A DNA stretch of 64,000 nucleotides from Angiostrongylus vasorum (lineage: Eukaryota; Nematoda; Chromadorea; Rhabditida; Metastrongylidae): the NCBI GenBank assembly GCA_018806985.1, contig JADANN010000345.1, positions 434,001 through 498,000 of the forward strand, read 5' to 3'. The notes under the pieces were generated by a model, which did no database searches, was not told the DNA's origin, and was given only the letters and a program-made list of their open reading frames with translations. Of this stretch, positions 1 through 13,763 are shown piece by piece. The number at the start of each line of letters is the position of its first letter. Position 1 is the first letter of the stretch. Both the position numbers and the translations under genes were made by a program.

Positions 1-1177
1 GTTTTGTGTTTTAGGAAAAGTGAATTGTCGCTGAAATTGGTTGGATTGTGCCCGAGGTGTTGTTCTGAGTTAGCAAGCATGTGTCTCTTGCTCAGTTCTG
101 GGTTTATTCAGTAATAAAAGAAAACGATCTTTTTACCTACAAAATTTGCTGAGGTTTACGGTTCCGATTTATCGGAGACGATTGTGATAGTGGTAATATG
201 AGCTGATCCGATTGCAGCCTGTAGTATCGCACTTCAAAGATCCACTTTCGTCGAAGATCTTAGGTTTCCGCATTTGTACGATGTTTCTAGTTGCCATTGC
301 TAATTTATGTTGGATTTTTTTTTGTTTAGACTTTATCAAACATAGACACTGACGGGGAGTCGTTGTTAACAGCTGCTCTTTACACAGGACTTCGGACTAT
401 AGAAAAAGTTTGTTGTGTCAAATTCTACCGTTTATAAATTACAGATTTCACCACCAAGAGTTGGTAAAATAAGGAAAATGTGTTGAAATAGCAATGTGTT
501 TCGAATTTCCTAACCATGTTAAATGGTTGGGTTCCGTCTTGTCATCCATTTATTCAGTGATTTACGTTGTAGACGGTTTTATAAGATTGTTCTGTACGTG
601 GATACGTGGATATAAGGTGAGTTTGACATTTTTGACAATGTTCTGCAAGGTAGCTCTAGTGAGGCTGAGACTTATGAAATGAATATATAATAGTTGACTT
701 AGGTGAAGTAACCTCGTCGAGGTGTGGAAATTTGTCACCACCAAAAGACACGTATAGTAAGTCAAACTCTGCAACTAGGTACTCTTATATACAGCGGTTT
801 AAGAACGAAATAGATCTGATGTGGCTATAGTGGACGTTCGCCTCAGGTGCCTTTTGTCGCAGAGCGAGTTTTAGGGGGCCTATTGCAGCAATTTGTCTCC
901 CTCTCCTCGCCATTGACCCTATTCCGGTATTGTTAGCCGGCGAGGCTAAGGATCCATCACAACCATGTATTGATCTGTCGACTTTATATGTGTTTAGAAT
1001 ACAAATAGTATGATGATGTTTTGAGTATATACCTTGTCTTTTCTTTTGTATAACGATGAAAAGTGGACCGAGACGTCGACAGACTTATTAACTGCACTTG
1101 GATGATGCTCTCGATAGCAGTAAGTTGCGGTACAATTTAAAGCTGAATTAAAAAAAAATTACTTACTTTGACACTTG

Positions 1178-1310
1178 GATGGTCCGTATTCACTGGTTGT
1201 GCGGGCTCCAGCAAAATTTCCAAATTTTCGGAGATTGTTGGTCCAGCAAGTATGTTTCCTTGGTGTCCCGAGATAAGCTTAGCCAAAGTTTGCCCCCAGG
1301 AATAGTAATT
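1178..1310 (-). repeat. Repeat IV 3' fragment
   Basis: Shares tcactggttgtgcgggctcc, ttttcggagattg and gtttgcccccagg with the repeat IV copy at 47041-47425. Confidence 0.55.
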
Positions 1311-2477
1311 ACTAACAAAAGCAATATGTTGTCACCGATGTTTTCGCTGTTCTATGTAGTCCTATTGTTGTAGTTGTGTAGTTTTGTCAGGTTCTTACTA
1401 CCACAGAGTGCAAGAAAAGTGGTAAGGCTTCTTTTTACACGCTCGGAACTTATTAGTCGTGAGTCTTGAGGACCGGGTTTGTTTGCATATGTGAATGTCC
1501 TTGTGTTACGGTTTTAGTGAGCACATCTATAGTTTGGTGCATGTGATTTGCTGGAAATCTCTTTTGGTTAGTCTTTTTGTCAAATTCTGTATACGACTAG
1601 CAGGAAAATTTAAGTGCTGTTCTATACCATATTTATTTTGTGTTTTACTTTCAAAATTTCTTCTCGTTCATTTTTTGGTACCTGTTTTTCCGTTTTTTTT
1701 TGTCTTTTCGAAATAGGAGGCTGTTCCTTTTACATGATTTCTGGAAATTCTCTGACAGCTCCAACAGTGTTCTGATATACAGTCGTCTTTGTGCAGTATG
1801 TAATTGAGATACAGAGTTAAAATATGGGGATTATATGAGGGGAGAGAGAGAGAAAGAAAGAAAGGAAGAAAGAGAGAAAAAAGAGAGGGCGTAGTTTCTC
1901 CTTCATCCTGATACGAACATGTTAGCAGAAGCCAAGTCGGCCACAGGACGTTGTAAATATGGTGTTTTCAACTATATTCGACTCGTAGTACTTAATATGT
2001 ATCGAATTTCTTGTGTTCATTCCTAAGGTAATTTTGTAAGCATTTCATGCTTTGTCCCTACTGGTCTCGACACTATTACGGTTTAATTCCAGCTGTTATT
2101 GATTAATCTTTATAAACCTTTCCTTTATTGTTGGACACGGTTGTTGATAGTATTATGAGGTCGTTTTTTTTAAAATTCTGGTTCCTATTGTTGTTCCTTA
2201 GTAGTGAAACCTAATTGTGAAGGTAGTTCTTTTCGTCGGATGTCGTTGTGCAGCGTAGAGTCAGTCAGTCGGTCGTTCCAGGCGAAACGATTTCAGAGTG
2301 TCGAGGCGATTATTTGGTGGACTAACGGGTGACACTATGTTACACAGCCCCAGCTGTTCTCGATCTAGAATAGTAGTGCTGGGTAGTAATGGTTTTTTTT
2401 GCTTGTTTACTGATCTGAATCAGTAAAGGGTTCATCGTAGAGAACTCTTCTACAAAGTTTTATTTATTTCTTTTATT

Positions 2478-2841
2478 TTATTTGACCCGTCTTTACGTCT
2501 ATCATGCGGATCCCAGCACTGCTCTCATTCGATACCTTTCCCCGCACCCATTGTCCACGAAGATCTTCCAACGTTTACGCTTGCTTCGATTGCTGCTTGA
2601 GGATTTTTCATTTCATCTTGAATGCCTTAGAATGCCGGTTGAGCAATTCTCCCTGCAGTCCTGAGATAGCCGGGCTGGAGCGTTCCCAATTAGATTGCAG
2701 AGAGTGATTTTTTTCCCAGATGAGTCCAGTACCAATTTCCCGATCCTAAAGTATGAGAGGCTTGGTTCGCCTGGGGTGGAATCGAACTAGCACCATGCTC
2801 GTGATGATGGACATCACTGCTACTATGCTATCCGCCTCATC
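2478..2841 (-). repeat. SINE family III copy
   Basis: Reverse element whose head (minus strand GGATAGCATAGTAGCAGTG, then CTAGTTCGATTCC) has recognisable A and B boxes. The central block gtaccaatttcccgatcc is shared with family I. The rest (gctgcttgaggatttttc, gaatgccttagaatgcc) is family specific. Confidence 0.65.
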
Positions 2842-3111
2842 TTTCTGCAAAGTTTGTTTTCTAAAAAGAAGCAAGTCCTGAAAATTCTAGTTTCGTCATG
2901 GGTGTACTCTGTGTATGTTCTTGATAATGTTACTAAATTCATAAGTAATACAGCTACGAGTTAAGGAGCTCGCCTAGGGCTACAAAACACGAAGGAACGT
3001 AATCGACCGCTCTACAAGACAGTGAACCGTGTATGTCATCCCCACTATTCTTTTTTCTTATCTTGTTGTTTTTTGTAGACATTTTTCTGTACATTTTTTC
3101 TTGATGAGCAA

Positions 3112-3225
3112 AAAACGAGGTTGTTATTACGTTATTTATTAATACAAAATAGCTGACGTTTCGTTGTTTTCGCCTTCTTCAGAGCATGGAAAGGTCAAAT
3201 TGAAACTCAATCTACTCGACCGAAC
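3112..3225 (-). repeat. Hammerhead-type repeat copy P1
   Basis: The minus strand carries GCT-CTGAAGA, A, a weak stem II, GAAACGTC and AGCT at 3186-3151. Stem II no longer closes (GGCGAAAACAAC). The adjacent cgaggttgtta matches the P4/P12 ends. Confidence 0.55.
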
Positions 3226-4057
3226 ACATCCATAATTCCAGGAGAAGACTTAAAACACAAATTTTCATTCGCATAAGGAAGAGCTTTTTTAGACACCCAC
3301 TGTTTTGTTGTTTGTAACTTGGAGAAATCCAGTTATTTGCTGGAGACCAGTTGCACAGAGTCTTTACATAGGCCAGCAATGTACCTGCGTCAGGTCAAGA
3401 AATTAACCTGTGGTATGGCGCAAAGTCACTTGTAATCACAAGGCCCTCCTCCTTGTGATTAATTTTTGGAATTTTTGTAATTTATCTAAAACGTCTCTAG
3501 AGTTTTACGCGCTGATGTTTTGGATTCCTTTGCAACGATAATGGCGCTTACTTCGAAATCTTTTCCGTTAAGTCGTTGTGTCCTGTGCGCACCTAGAGAT
3601 TCGGTACTGGATGTTTCGTGAACGTTTCTCCTCGTCCTCAGCAATGTTATTCAGTTTGCTGGCTTTAAATGGTTGCTTTTACATTTTTCTCTGGTCTGTT
3701 TTGGTAACATTGGAATTCTTCTCCTTGTAGAATGTAAATCCGACACTTAAGGAGTAATCTAACAAAGTAGATTTGTTTTAACAGGAAAAAAGTGGGTTGA
3801 AGCCATTTTTCCCGCTATTTTTTGTGCACATTAACATATTATTGATTACTGAGGACTTAATAGCACTGTTAACGGTTCCATTCATTCAGTTTTTTTTTTT
3901 TTTTCAAAAGATGAAGTGTTGTCTGCTTTTCCTCGATTCACAATCTTTGTTTCCCTTAACAATTTCGGATGTTTGAGAGCTGTAACCCACTGGATCTGAA
4001 ACTCTTATTCGTTTTTGTTTTTCAAATCAAATCAAAATTCAACGCTTTTTAATTCAG

Positions 4058-7000
4058 GTTCAACAGCGATCGCGTTCGCAGCGGACGCGAGAGCGAGCTG
4101 ATTTGGCGTCGGACAAATCAGAATTCATTGGGAATCTCCGACAAACCAGTGGGAGGGTTAGTGAAAGCGTCCGCAAATAAGGGCAACTGTTTCTTCCCGA
4201 ACAAATCAGGATCAAACTGGTCGGCCATCAATTCAGAGCTGAAAAGCAAGCAGAAGATTGCTAAGGTAAGCTCTTTTCAGTGCAGGTGAAATTTGTCAAT
4301 TTTTTTGTTCTCGATAGTTGGTTTGTTAGTAATGCTTCACTAATCAGTAATTTTTAGAGTGTTCTTCTTTTCTTAGATCGGGCTTATTCTGAAAAACAGC
4401 CACCAGTGTGGTTTTTGTGTTATAAATTTGCACCAAACTTGAGTTTTGGTGAATATATGATCACTGCAAGGGTCCGTAATAATGCTGTTTGTATGTTTTA
4501 ACACATAACCTCTTTCAAAGCATTAGGTAGTCATTGTTTTCGCCAGGAAATTTCAACCATTTCAACTATTTTTTATTCTTCTTACCTGAACGTGTAGAGA
4601 TAAGGGACAAGCCAACGAGTAATTTATGGATTCCCTACTAATGAAATTCAGTTTCCTACAAGGAAAGGAGGAAATCCAAATCCGAACTAGGTATTTATGA
4701 AATCGAACGACAACTATGGAATCTAAACATTAGTGTACATTTATTTTCGATTATATAATTCATCAGCTCGTTCGTTGAACGAGGCTCAGGTTTATGTGCT
4801 CATAATTATTATTGAGGGAGAGGTAATTACGCAGCGATAGGGAGAGGTACACACTGGTTCGGAAACAGTGGTATTGCCATAATGACATATTAAGCTGCAC
4901 CACGTATGAGCCCTGCAGTGCTCTTGTTAGCTTACATCCTGCTGCTTTGAATTGCTCATTTAAACCGTTGTGATTGTTGGACACTTATCATTGTTGTCGT
5001 GTCGCCATTAACATCTCTAGCAGTAGAAATGACATGTTCTCTTTTTTTTTCTTGGAATTTAAGCATTGCAAACATCCGAATAACTAAAAGAAAATGAATT
5101 TCACTTAGTAATATGTTCGCTACTGCATTATTTGTTTAAAGGTCCGACCAACACTTCAGTCTCGTGTTTTGACGTCAACTATGACGATCGACGGAGTCGG
5201 CAAGAATTCCGAATACGCCCAGCTGAGTGAATTCACCACTGTCGACGCCCCGAAATTGGGTGAGAATGCTGAGCTTTTTTTACCGGGTGACAGAACTTGT
5301 ACTTGTTTATCTTGAGTGGTTGTAGAAAAAGATATTTCTCACTTTTTATATTGTAAACCATAAGAACTATAAATTTTATGCAAAATAAACTTCCAGTTTG
5401 CTGTCTATTTTTTAAAAGTTGCCACTTTATCTCTTCGGGATAAAGTAGACGAGTGGTAACTTATTTTCCTGAGAGCTGATTATGCAAAGTACGATCTTGT
5501 TGGCCACTGACGAATCATACTCGATCGATTAGTCGTTTAGAAGTGAAACGTGATGACGATGATGTAAGCATCGCCGGCACAGTTTTCAACGAACCTTGGG
5601 ACTCGAATGTGTGGGAGAATCTACTGGATCTGGCTAATCACGGCGATGAGAGTCTATCCTCTGAAGCAAAACGTTAGTATCGAATTTTCTTCTCATGCGA
5701 TACAATGAACCAAAAGTGGTTAGCACGTCGCAGTACTCGAGCTCGGGTTTTGAGTGAAGGAAAATAACGTAGAAGAATCTGAAAAGCTTTGCCGAAAAAA
5801 ATGGTTGTAAATCAAACATTTGAGGGAACATGATATCAAAAAAACTAAGGAAGAAAAGGAAATCCCTTCGAGAGTATGTGTTCATAGTTCTTCTATGTCT
5901 CATTGGTTTGTTATTTAGCTTATTCGGTATCGTTGTCATCGTTTTCAAACAAGATACTGTGTAGTTTATACTGAGCAGACTTATTGATGGAAACGTTACA
6001 GTAATAACTGATGTAAATTCATGACATTCTTAGATAGCGCAGAATTCTAAAAAAGCGTGCAAATTCGGCCGATAAAAATGACGACGATTCTTAATTACTG
6101 TATGAGTGCATTGTCAGGAATTCACATTCAGAATTAGCGGAGACGATTCATGAAGAAGACTCAGACTCAGATCGTACTGCTGGAGGATCGACGAGAATGC
6201 ATGAATCCGAAGACGAGTTGGATGATGAGCTGTGGTCTTCGATGACGGCGTCCGCCCGAAGGAAATTACCATCGGACAAAGTTACTTGCAAAGCATGGGA
6301 GAATGATGAAGTTAGGTATGTCCCATGTATGACGTCATATTTTAGATTAATTGCTAAAACGTCTCATATGTTTCTTCTGTTCTCTGTCTACAAATAGTTT
6401 CCCATCACTATAGTGGGACCATTGAAAATCCATGTTTTTTCTTCTACTGAAGTTTCCGATTTTCAATCATCAACATTATTTTTTGAGTATTTCAAGCTGT
6501 ACAAAGTACCTCTGTAAAGATGTTTCGGTAAGGGCTAACGCAGTTTTGAAACTATTCCTTATTTGTTAGAATAACGCAACTAATAGTTTTATACTGGATT
6601 ATTATGAATATTTACGGAATTAATCGTATAGCAACTATGGTACAATCGACAGCTCTTTGGGTGAGTCGTTGTCAAGCACATTGCGACGGTGCGATCGGCG
6701 TCCACAAACGCCACCGAATTCCATGAACTCAGTAAGGATTTTAATCTTCTTACCTTTCCATATATTTCCTTTTATCGTCTACTTTCATCTATGTTTCCAT
6801 CTCTATTATACCATCTTTCGTTCCCTCGTGTTAATTTTCCCTTGTTGGACATTGTTTTCTTATATTAGATTAGATTAGATTGCATGGTGTTTCCTTTCTT
6901 CAGTTTCCGATATTTTTCTATTTTGTGTGATGTTCTTTCATCTGTTATCCATTTCTTCCCTGTTTTTATTTCTTTATCTTTTTTCTTTATCCCTATTGTT

Positions 7001-10000
7001 CTAGCTTCCCCGCGCAAATTCCGGATTCTCACAACAAATTGGTTCGTTAGACGACTTGCCACTGTCATTGGCAACCTTCTCACCGAATCTAAATTCTGGG
7101 AGGAAAACAACACAACATGAATCTAGTCTGGCTCTGCAGAGCTATGTGGAGAGGTTAGTGGATTGTTCTTGGCACCTAGTATCATCTGTATCCCATTAAT
7201 TTTTTATTTTTTTATTTCTATTGTCGTAAACTACTCAGAGAATGTCGACCGCATTTGTTTTTTTTAATCTTTCATTTGACACGCTGAAGTAAACAAAGCC
7301 AAACAATGGAAGAAAAGACGCTGATGCGAATTTCATATTGTGGAATAGTGGCACTATGGGATAGTGTATAGGCATACTTAAATGGGGGGCTGACTCCAAA
7401 AAACATTCGAGTCGAAAATAACAAAACTTCAGTTTGTGTTAAACTGATTATGTAGATTTCTTCGGTGTTGAAGTCAGCTTTACATAAGTGATATCATAAA
7501 GTGCTTGTGACAGTGGGTGGACATAAGTGTTCTCTGTCAAGTTTCTCTGTATAAATAACTTTTAAATAATAAACAATCCCGGTGTAAATTAATACCTTTT
7601 ACAAAGTTTTATATTGTATTCGTCGTTTAAGCTAAAGTACGCTATCGAGTTAAGGCTTGCCGAAGATCAAAGTACGGTGTTCGGTGCTACATTGAAGCGA
7701 TTCATCGAATGTACTGTGCAAAGTGAAGAAGCTGATCCGAATGTCGTTGTTCGAAATGTTCGACAATTCATAAACGGCATTAAGAACTATCTGGTCAAGC
7801 ACGGTGAAGGTTGGTGTATGGATATGGTGATGTACTCTTTTAATGTTTTTTTTTAAATCTTGCATTTATTATTCGCAGATTCCTAGATGTCAAAGTATGT
7901 AAGTATATCAGATACTTCTTCAGTGTATAATTCGTTGTGCCAGATCTAATACATGCTGTTTATCTGATCGCAACTTCGTATGTTTAAGGTGATCTTCATG
8001 CCCTTATCGATCAAGAGAGTGCTCATTTGAATGCGAATCAGATTCTCAATATTGATGCTATTTTGGAGTCTGTACTGCATAAATTACTACTCAGTAAGTT
8101 TGTAATTGTTTTACTTATTAGTTCGTGATGAGTTTGATAATTTCGTCTTTCTTATAGTTTTGGTTTTCATCGTTGCTTGATTGAGAACGCGGCACACGAA
8201 CGTTTTTTGTTTGTGAAATAAATTCAAGCGCAATGATGCTGAAATGTTTACAAAACTCAGACTCCAGGCCAGCTTTGAATCCGCTAACGGTGAACTGTTA
8301 TGGTGAAAAAAATTGGATGAGAGAAAGGCAAAGCAAGAACCTCGGTTGGTGCAGTGGATAACACGTAAGCCCCTGGAAAGAGTTTTGCCGGGCCAGGTTC
8401 GAAGGTGGCCTGGGATCCCAAATTTTGCTGATATCTCGGGATGAGTGCAGTTTTATTTCACATAATACCTTGTCGTGAAAAAGGATTGCGTAGTAAACAA
8501 GAAGCTATACGCTATTTTGTTTACATTTGTGAATAATTCCGTAATGTTTTGGAAGTATTTTTTTTCCTTCAGGACGTGTTAAACCTCATCTCTATCACGT
8601 AATGGTGAAGGAAAACTCGAGAGCTGGTGGTCTGCAGGCTTTATCCACGAATATCGCTTATGTACGAACCTTAAGCCTTGCTGACCTGGGATTCTCTAAT
8701 GCTGACCAGGTATGTTGACTAGTTTATCACTTAACACAGATAACGCTAGGCAAAAGTATTAAAACATTGAGAGTGACTTTTTAAAGGCAGTAGGAATCGT
8801 AGTATTTTGTTTTGTTGTAGATGCGGAGTGTTTCTATTAAGGAACTTTCCAAGGAGTTGTTATAACATATTCGGGATCTTTTTGATTCTTCGGGTTTACT
8901 TGATTTTGATTCAAACATGTGATTTATTCAACGTATTGATCGATAACTTGATCTAACTATTTAGGCATGTGTTAGGTACTTTTTGTCGGAATTACTATAA
9001 CTGTGAGTCGAAAAATTGTTGTAGTTCTTGTTTCAGGTTGGTAGGGTTGAGTAAAGCGTTTGTCGCGAGGGCGTTTCAGTGATTACTTGAGTTCTTCTCA
9101 GCCTCTTCTTTGTCGTAACAGTATTCATCTGGAGACCCACCAAAAAGCTCATCCATGGGGTTTCGCGTTCAACAGCAGAGTCATATGCAACACGTTAGAA
9201 GCCTAAAGAGAAACCTTATGGGTGTATGGGTTTGATCTGGATAGAGTTGTTCACTGTTCTCTTTATCAAAAGGAGCAACACATCTCCATATGGTGGACCA
9301 CTCAGGCATTACCTCTATCCGCAAGCTATTTCAGGATCTCTTTCTTTTGCGACTGCAACGGTACCAACGGGTAGACCAAAATAATTGCAGTGTGGTCCAC
9401 TTGCATTAACTGATGTCGAGTCACTCGAACCATGTGTAATAGTTGAGCCGATATAGGCATTCCTTGATGGTAGACAGGCGACGCCAATCTGAATACAGTT
9501 GAGCTCGAATACTCCTTAAGCTGCTGTCAGAGCTGCGTACTGCTGCCAAATTGGAGTCGGCCCTATTCTCCGAAAATTTTAATGCTCACGTCGCTGGCCA
9601 AGCTGGCGCAATGAGGTTTGACATTCATTGTTTGTGACGGCGCGCTTGCCGTAACACTCAGAGTATACGAACGCTAGAATTTGAGGTTTTTTCACGTTCT
9701 TGATCTCTGTATGGTTGCACAGTTCTGTACTGCCAATGCAGTAGGAAAATGTAGAATTTTCTGCAATACGTCCAACTATCTCACGTAAAAATTGCTTTGA
9801 TTTTTTCAAAGTGCTTCATTTTTTGGCTATGAATCCAGTATCTACTGCATCACTGTGTTCGCCTTGATTAAGTCTTTTTCAGTTGATCGCACCATCGGCA
9901 TCGGTGATGGAGCAGATAAAAAACTGTCTGAGAAAAATGCAACACCACTACTCGCCATTGAAGAAACTCGAGAACCTTCTTAGGTATCCTTAGTTAATCT

Positions 10001-12278
10001 TATTGAGGAAGTTGTTTTCGGCCTAGAAATAATTTATTGCTTTGTGTTCGTTTTTTTTAAAGTAGGTTGCAGCAATACCTTGCATTTTATCACTAATTTT
10101 TTGAGCATTTTAGAGCTATCAGCATCGTTTTATCAATACAGTCCAAGTGTGTTGAAAAACAAGAGATTCAGAAGACGATCGCTGGTGACGGTTGGTTTTT
10201 ATGCACTAGATTTTTACATTGGTGATGTGACATTGTGCAATAAGAGGCCAATTAGACGTAACTGGTTCCAAAGCTGTAAGTAATTCGCCTTTTCATTCTA
10301 TGGTGATTCTTTTTTTGATTATAGACGACTTTGCAACTGTTGGAACATCGACTTATTTATCCAGTAACATGAGCACTTAATTGTAGAAGGAAAATTAAGA
10401 GCGACGTTTGATATTTACAGTGTTTATTTTAGCGCTTTCGCTTGACATGTATTTACATTCATTTCCTAAACTCTAGAAATGTGTTCCTTTTTTGTATAGC
10501 TTTTTTACCTTTCACAAAATAACCTGTCCTTATTGTTCCAGATCTAGTTCGATGGTTGGTGTACATCATTGCACGGTCATCAACAGTCGGCTGTGAAGTG
10601 GAAGCCTGGTATATGTGGGAATTGTTGCCTCAACAAATGATCACTAAGGGCGATGCTGCTTATTATTTAACAGCTCTGTTCTCAGCAGTTCACGTGTTGA
10701 AGAGCATTGATGCTATCAAAAAACTTGCCGAAAAAGATGCAGATATGGTGTCTAGTATGGTTGGTGACTAAGATAATCTTCGATATTTGACGAGAACAGT
10801 GTGCCATTCACTGAACATGAGGCTTTATTTTCAATTCCGTATTATCTTTACGTCTTTGTGACTTTGAAGTGTTTTGTCCAGTGTTTTTTCATTGGTGATA
10901 AATAATCTGATGGGTCATAAGGAAGGGAATCTGCGATCAAGTTTTTACCTACTCACCTAGTACTTGCCTAGTTGAGTGGCCATATTCTGTGCATTTTTTT
11001 GCGTTCTTCTGTACCTCTTTAAATACCTAACTTTTCTATGTAATTATCGAACTGTACACCGTTTCATTGTAGTCATCCAGATTCACGCTCTGATATGAAC
11101 ATTTTAGGATTTGTCTCGTCAGTTGTGCTCATCGACGCCATCAACTTCGGATGCCTTTGTAAGAGTGGCGATACCTGATGAAGTAGCTGGTTGCATAAGG
11201 TTAGTCCTATGAGTGATAAATTGTCCAAGTTTTTAATTTCTGCCTTCTTGGAACTTAATACAGTAGAAACGACGTTTCCGTATGAAGATTTGGACGTGCG
11301 TTCAATTATGCTACTGTTTTGTAACGAAAAAAAGGTTAATAGCGTGGATATTATTTCACTAGTTGAAAAAATTCAAGGACGTTTTTGTAATTTTCAAAGT
11401 AGCATCGCTTACTGAACATCCGTTGTAGACGTTGCTCATCTGTTTTTTAGTTACCGGTGACTGGCAATTACGAAAGGTGTGGAAGATCTGGTCTAACCAC
11501 CAATGTAACTGAAATCCTAATTCGTTTAGGTATGCAACCTTTCCCGGTGTTCCACAAATGACAACAGGAAAACTGTGCCGTGTGATTGCTCATCAGCAGG
11601 GCATAACAAATCCGGAAGATCATGGATTGTAAGCGGATTTCTTTCCTAGTCTCGAGGACAATTTTTGGATGCGTTTACTCTATTCCGTTAAGTCTAATAG
11701 GTCTGAATTGGGGCTTTCGTTATCGTGCAACGAAATTTGAGAATCATATTTAGTCTTTTAATTCAGGGAATAATTATTAAGAATTGGTAACGATGGTCGT
11801 ATTCTACTTCAAATCTTTTGTGACTTTGTGTTGGAAGATTTCCTCCTTTGATTTCTGTAGTCTGAAAGGAACACAGTTGTATTTTTAGTAAAATTTATAA
11901 GACAAGGAATGCTAATCTCGTAGCACTTTTTGTAACGTTTTTCTTCATGTTTCATTCTTAAATGGGTTTTAAGAGATTTTTGCACTGATAAACGGACAAA
12001 AGCCGTACGGAAAATACCGTCAAGTGCAAAATTAGCTAGAATTAAAGCTATAAAACTAAATACTAATTTACTTGCTGCTGTTATTCCAAGTTTTTAAGTT
12101 TTTCCAGTGTTTCAGGTATTTGATAGTTAACGGTTTCGAGTCTTGCCTTTTACCTCATGAATGCCCTGATGCGATTCGTGATAGTCTACGAGGTACCGGA
12201 AAACCGCATTTGTTCGCCTATAAACGACATGATGCTAAAATCGGTTGGCCACGACAAGTTATGTCAACGCCGAGTTAA
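4058..12278 (+). CDS. rin-1: RIN-type Rab5 guanine-nucleotide exchange factor (VPS9 and Ras-association domains), 5' partial
   Basis: Fifteen exons join in frame: 4058-4265, 5142-5259, 5541-5672, 6132-6315, 6632-6731, 7005-7153, 7607-7809, 7989-8093, 8573-8709, 9883-9983, 10114-10190, 10542-10759, 11108-11199, 11530-11628 and 12116-12278 (TAA). They give about 694 codons. The first 300 residues are acidic and low in complexity. Residues about 300-500 form a helical RIN-homology-like region. A VPS9 domain follows with the expected Asp pair (D504-D505, split by an intron) and the AYYLTAL motif containing the conserved Tyr. The last 110 residues match a Ras-association domain. Family knowledge: RIN proteins activate Rab5 on early endosomes when Ras binds. 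Seen: exon phases match at every join. Inference: orthology to C. elegans rin-1. The SH2 domain and start codon usual in this family were not found, so the gene is 5' partial. Confidence 0.88.
8318..8505 (+). repeat. SINE family II copy in a rin-1 intron
   Basis: The copy lies between the exons ending at 8093 and starting at 8573. It has a tRNA-like head with an A box (TTGGTGCAGTGG) and a B-box-like AGGTTCGAAGG. The family body follows (aaattttgc, atctc, tttcaca, then a gtgaaaaag and agtaaacaag tail). A short reversed fragment of the same family sits just upstream at about 8210-8285. Confidence 0.7.
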
Positions 12279-13300
12279 CACAATACGAATATGTCCCGTC
12301 TGAGCCATTTGCACTACCACCACCATCACATGCAGCCATGTCCCACACGCATTTATATGTCCTACGGGTTCAGCAAATCATTCATATAGTGGGATTCTGA
12401 AGCAATGTATCACATGATTACTTGTTCTTTTCTGTAATGTTATGTGTGTTTTCAAAGACCGAAAATATTATAATGCCTTTTGCATTTAAAAGTCATGATC
12501 GGTCCTTTGATACGTATTGATTATTCGGGGTAGGAAAGCAATAAGTGAACTTTAAGATACTTGCGCGCGTCGAAGTATGTTTGAATTTGTAACCATGACT
12601 TCTTGTTAAGTCACCTATTTGAACACTGTACAGAAGTGGTTTTAAAGCACTAATTTTTCATTTTTCTTCTTTTTTTTCGTTTCAACTCATCCTACCTGTT
12701 CTTTTTCAAGCATTTTCTCGTTGCCGTACTACTGTCCTTCTTGAAAGTATGGACATGTATGCATTGAAAGACTTACGTCATTGATCTTCAATACTTTACA
12801 AATGGAAGTTGTCTTTAATTACTAGTCGACTAGCATTCCACTTCTTTTAAATACTAGATGACTACTTCAGAAAAGTTTAGAAAACCAATTTATGGGTACA
12901 GTTTCCTCGTCATCTTTCGGTTTTAAGCACAAAGATGCCTTCCAGGTGCTTGTTGAAAGCGTTCTTCGCTAGATATTTTGAATAGACATCCACTTCGTTC
13001 TCACAACACTTTCTGTGAATGCATCATTCTATATGCATCATTATTGTATTGTCGTTGTTCATGCTATTTCAAATGTTTAGATTTTTATTGAACGCAATGA
13101 AACCTTCAGAAGTGATGTTTTTGATCCAAAACTGATCATATGATGAGAAGTCACGAGAAATGGCGATTACAGTATCGGTTCCAGATTTCCGCTGAGGTGC
13201 TATGTCTTTCCAATGTTTTGAATTCGCTGGACAGCTTTCTGGAAAAAGCGATATGAATGCGCTTCTTTAGTTTTTGGTTCTTGCGTTTTCAAATAGAGAG
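12279..13300. other. 3' flank of rin-1-like gene
   Basis: This stretch follows the stop codon and should contain the 3' UTR. I saw no canonical AATAAA signal and no other coding exon or repeat that I recognise. Confidence 0.4.
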
Positions 13301-13570
13301 TAAAGGATAAAGCTCTCGGCGTTGGTCAATCGCTAGCATATCCATACATTCGACTTCACTAAGCATCGTTGGAGGTGACTGAATGCATATCTGGCCTTTA
13401 CAATGACTCGCGGTGGCATACTGATATATCAAGTCAGTGCTACTATCGTCCCAGACAAGTCTGCTACCAATTTGCCGACCCCGGAGGAATGGAAAACTTG
13501 ATGAGGCATGGGCGTTGGAATTGGCCCCCATGTGTATTGCAGGGCATCTCCCACTGCGCTACATTCACCC
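13301..13570 (-). repeat. SINE family I copy
   Basis: Reverse-oriented copy starting with the AGGATAAA tail and ending in the tRNA-like head (ctgcgctacattcaccc). It lies beyond the 3' end of the permease gene, between the two convergent genes. Confidence 0.8.
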
Positions 13571-13757
13571 TTTTTATGTTTTGAAGTAGGATGAACAAAG
13601 TTTAGACTATGGTAAGGAAAGAGATTTTGGATATGTTGAAAGCTAACTTTTGCTATGTATTTCACATCATTCATATCTTTCGTGAACACATCCTTTATTT
13701 CGATGAGAGAGCACTTTCAACAACATTAATTTAGCCTTTAGCCAACGTTGAGTAGTA

Positions 13758-13763
13758 TTTATT
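13758..13763 (-). other. Candidate polyadenylation signal of the permease gene
   Basis: The minus strand reads AATAAA about 150 nt past the stop codon at 13911. A second AATAAA lies at 13694-13699. Which is used cannot be decided from sequence. Confidence 0.35.

Larger units (their letters stand above)
1..4057. other. Region upstream of the recognised rin-1-like exons
   Basis: No exon could be joined in frame to the first certain rin-1-like exon at 4058, so the missing 5' end lies here or outside the window. A 41-codon open stretch from an ATG at 494 runs to a strong donor (AAG|GTGAGT at 617), but it ends in phase 0 whereas exon 4058 needs two bases from the previous exon. The region also holds a GA-rich tract (about 1838-1890), a fragment of repeat IV (1178-1310), a family III SINE (2478-2841) and a hammerhead-bearing repeat (3112-3225). 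Confidence 0.5.

Noticed and set aside
494..616. Short frame with ATG and strong splice donor as first exon of the rin-1-like gene
   Set aside because: It ends in phase 0 while the first certain exon needs a 2-nt phase, and no intermediate exon was found. The peptide resembles no RIN domain.
1838..1890. GA-rich stretch as a CRISPR-like or regulatory array
   Set aside because: It is simple purine-rich sequence without spaced repeats, and CRISPR arrays are not expected in a nematode nuclear genome.
2254..2328. Possible upstream rin-1 exon (acceptor at 2253, donor at 2329, matching phase)
   Set aside because: The phase fits, but the encoded 25 residues match nothing and the splice sites are weak, so this is not better than chance.
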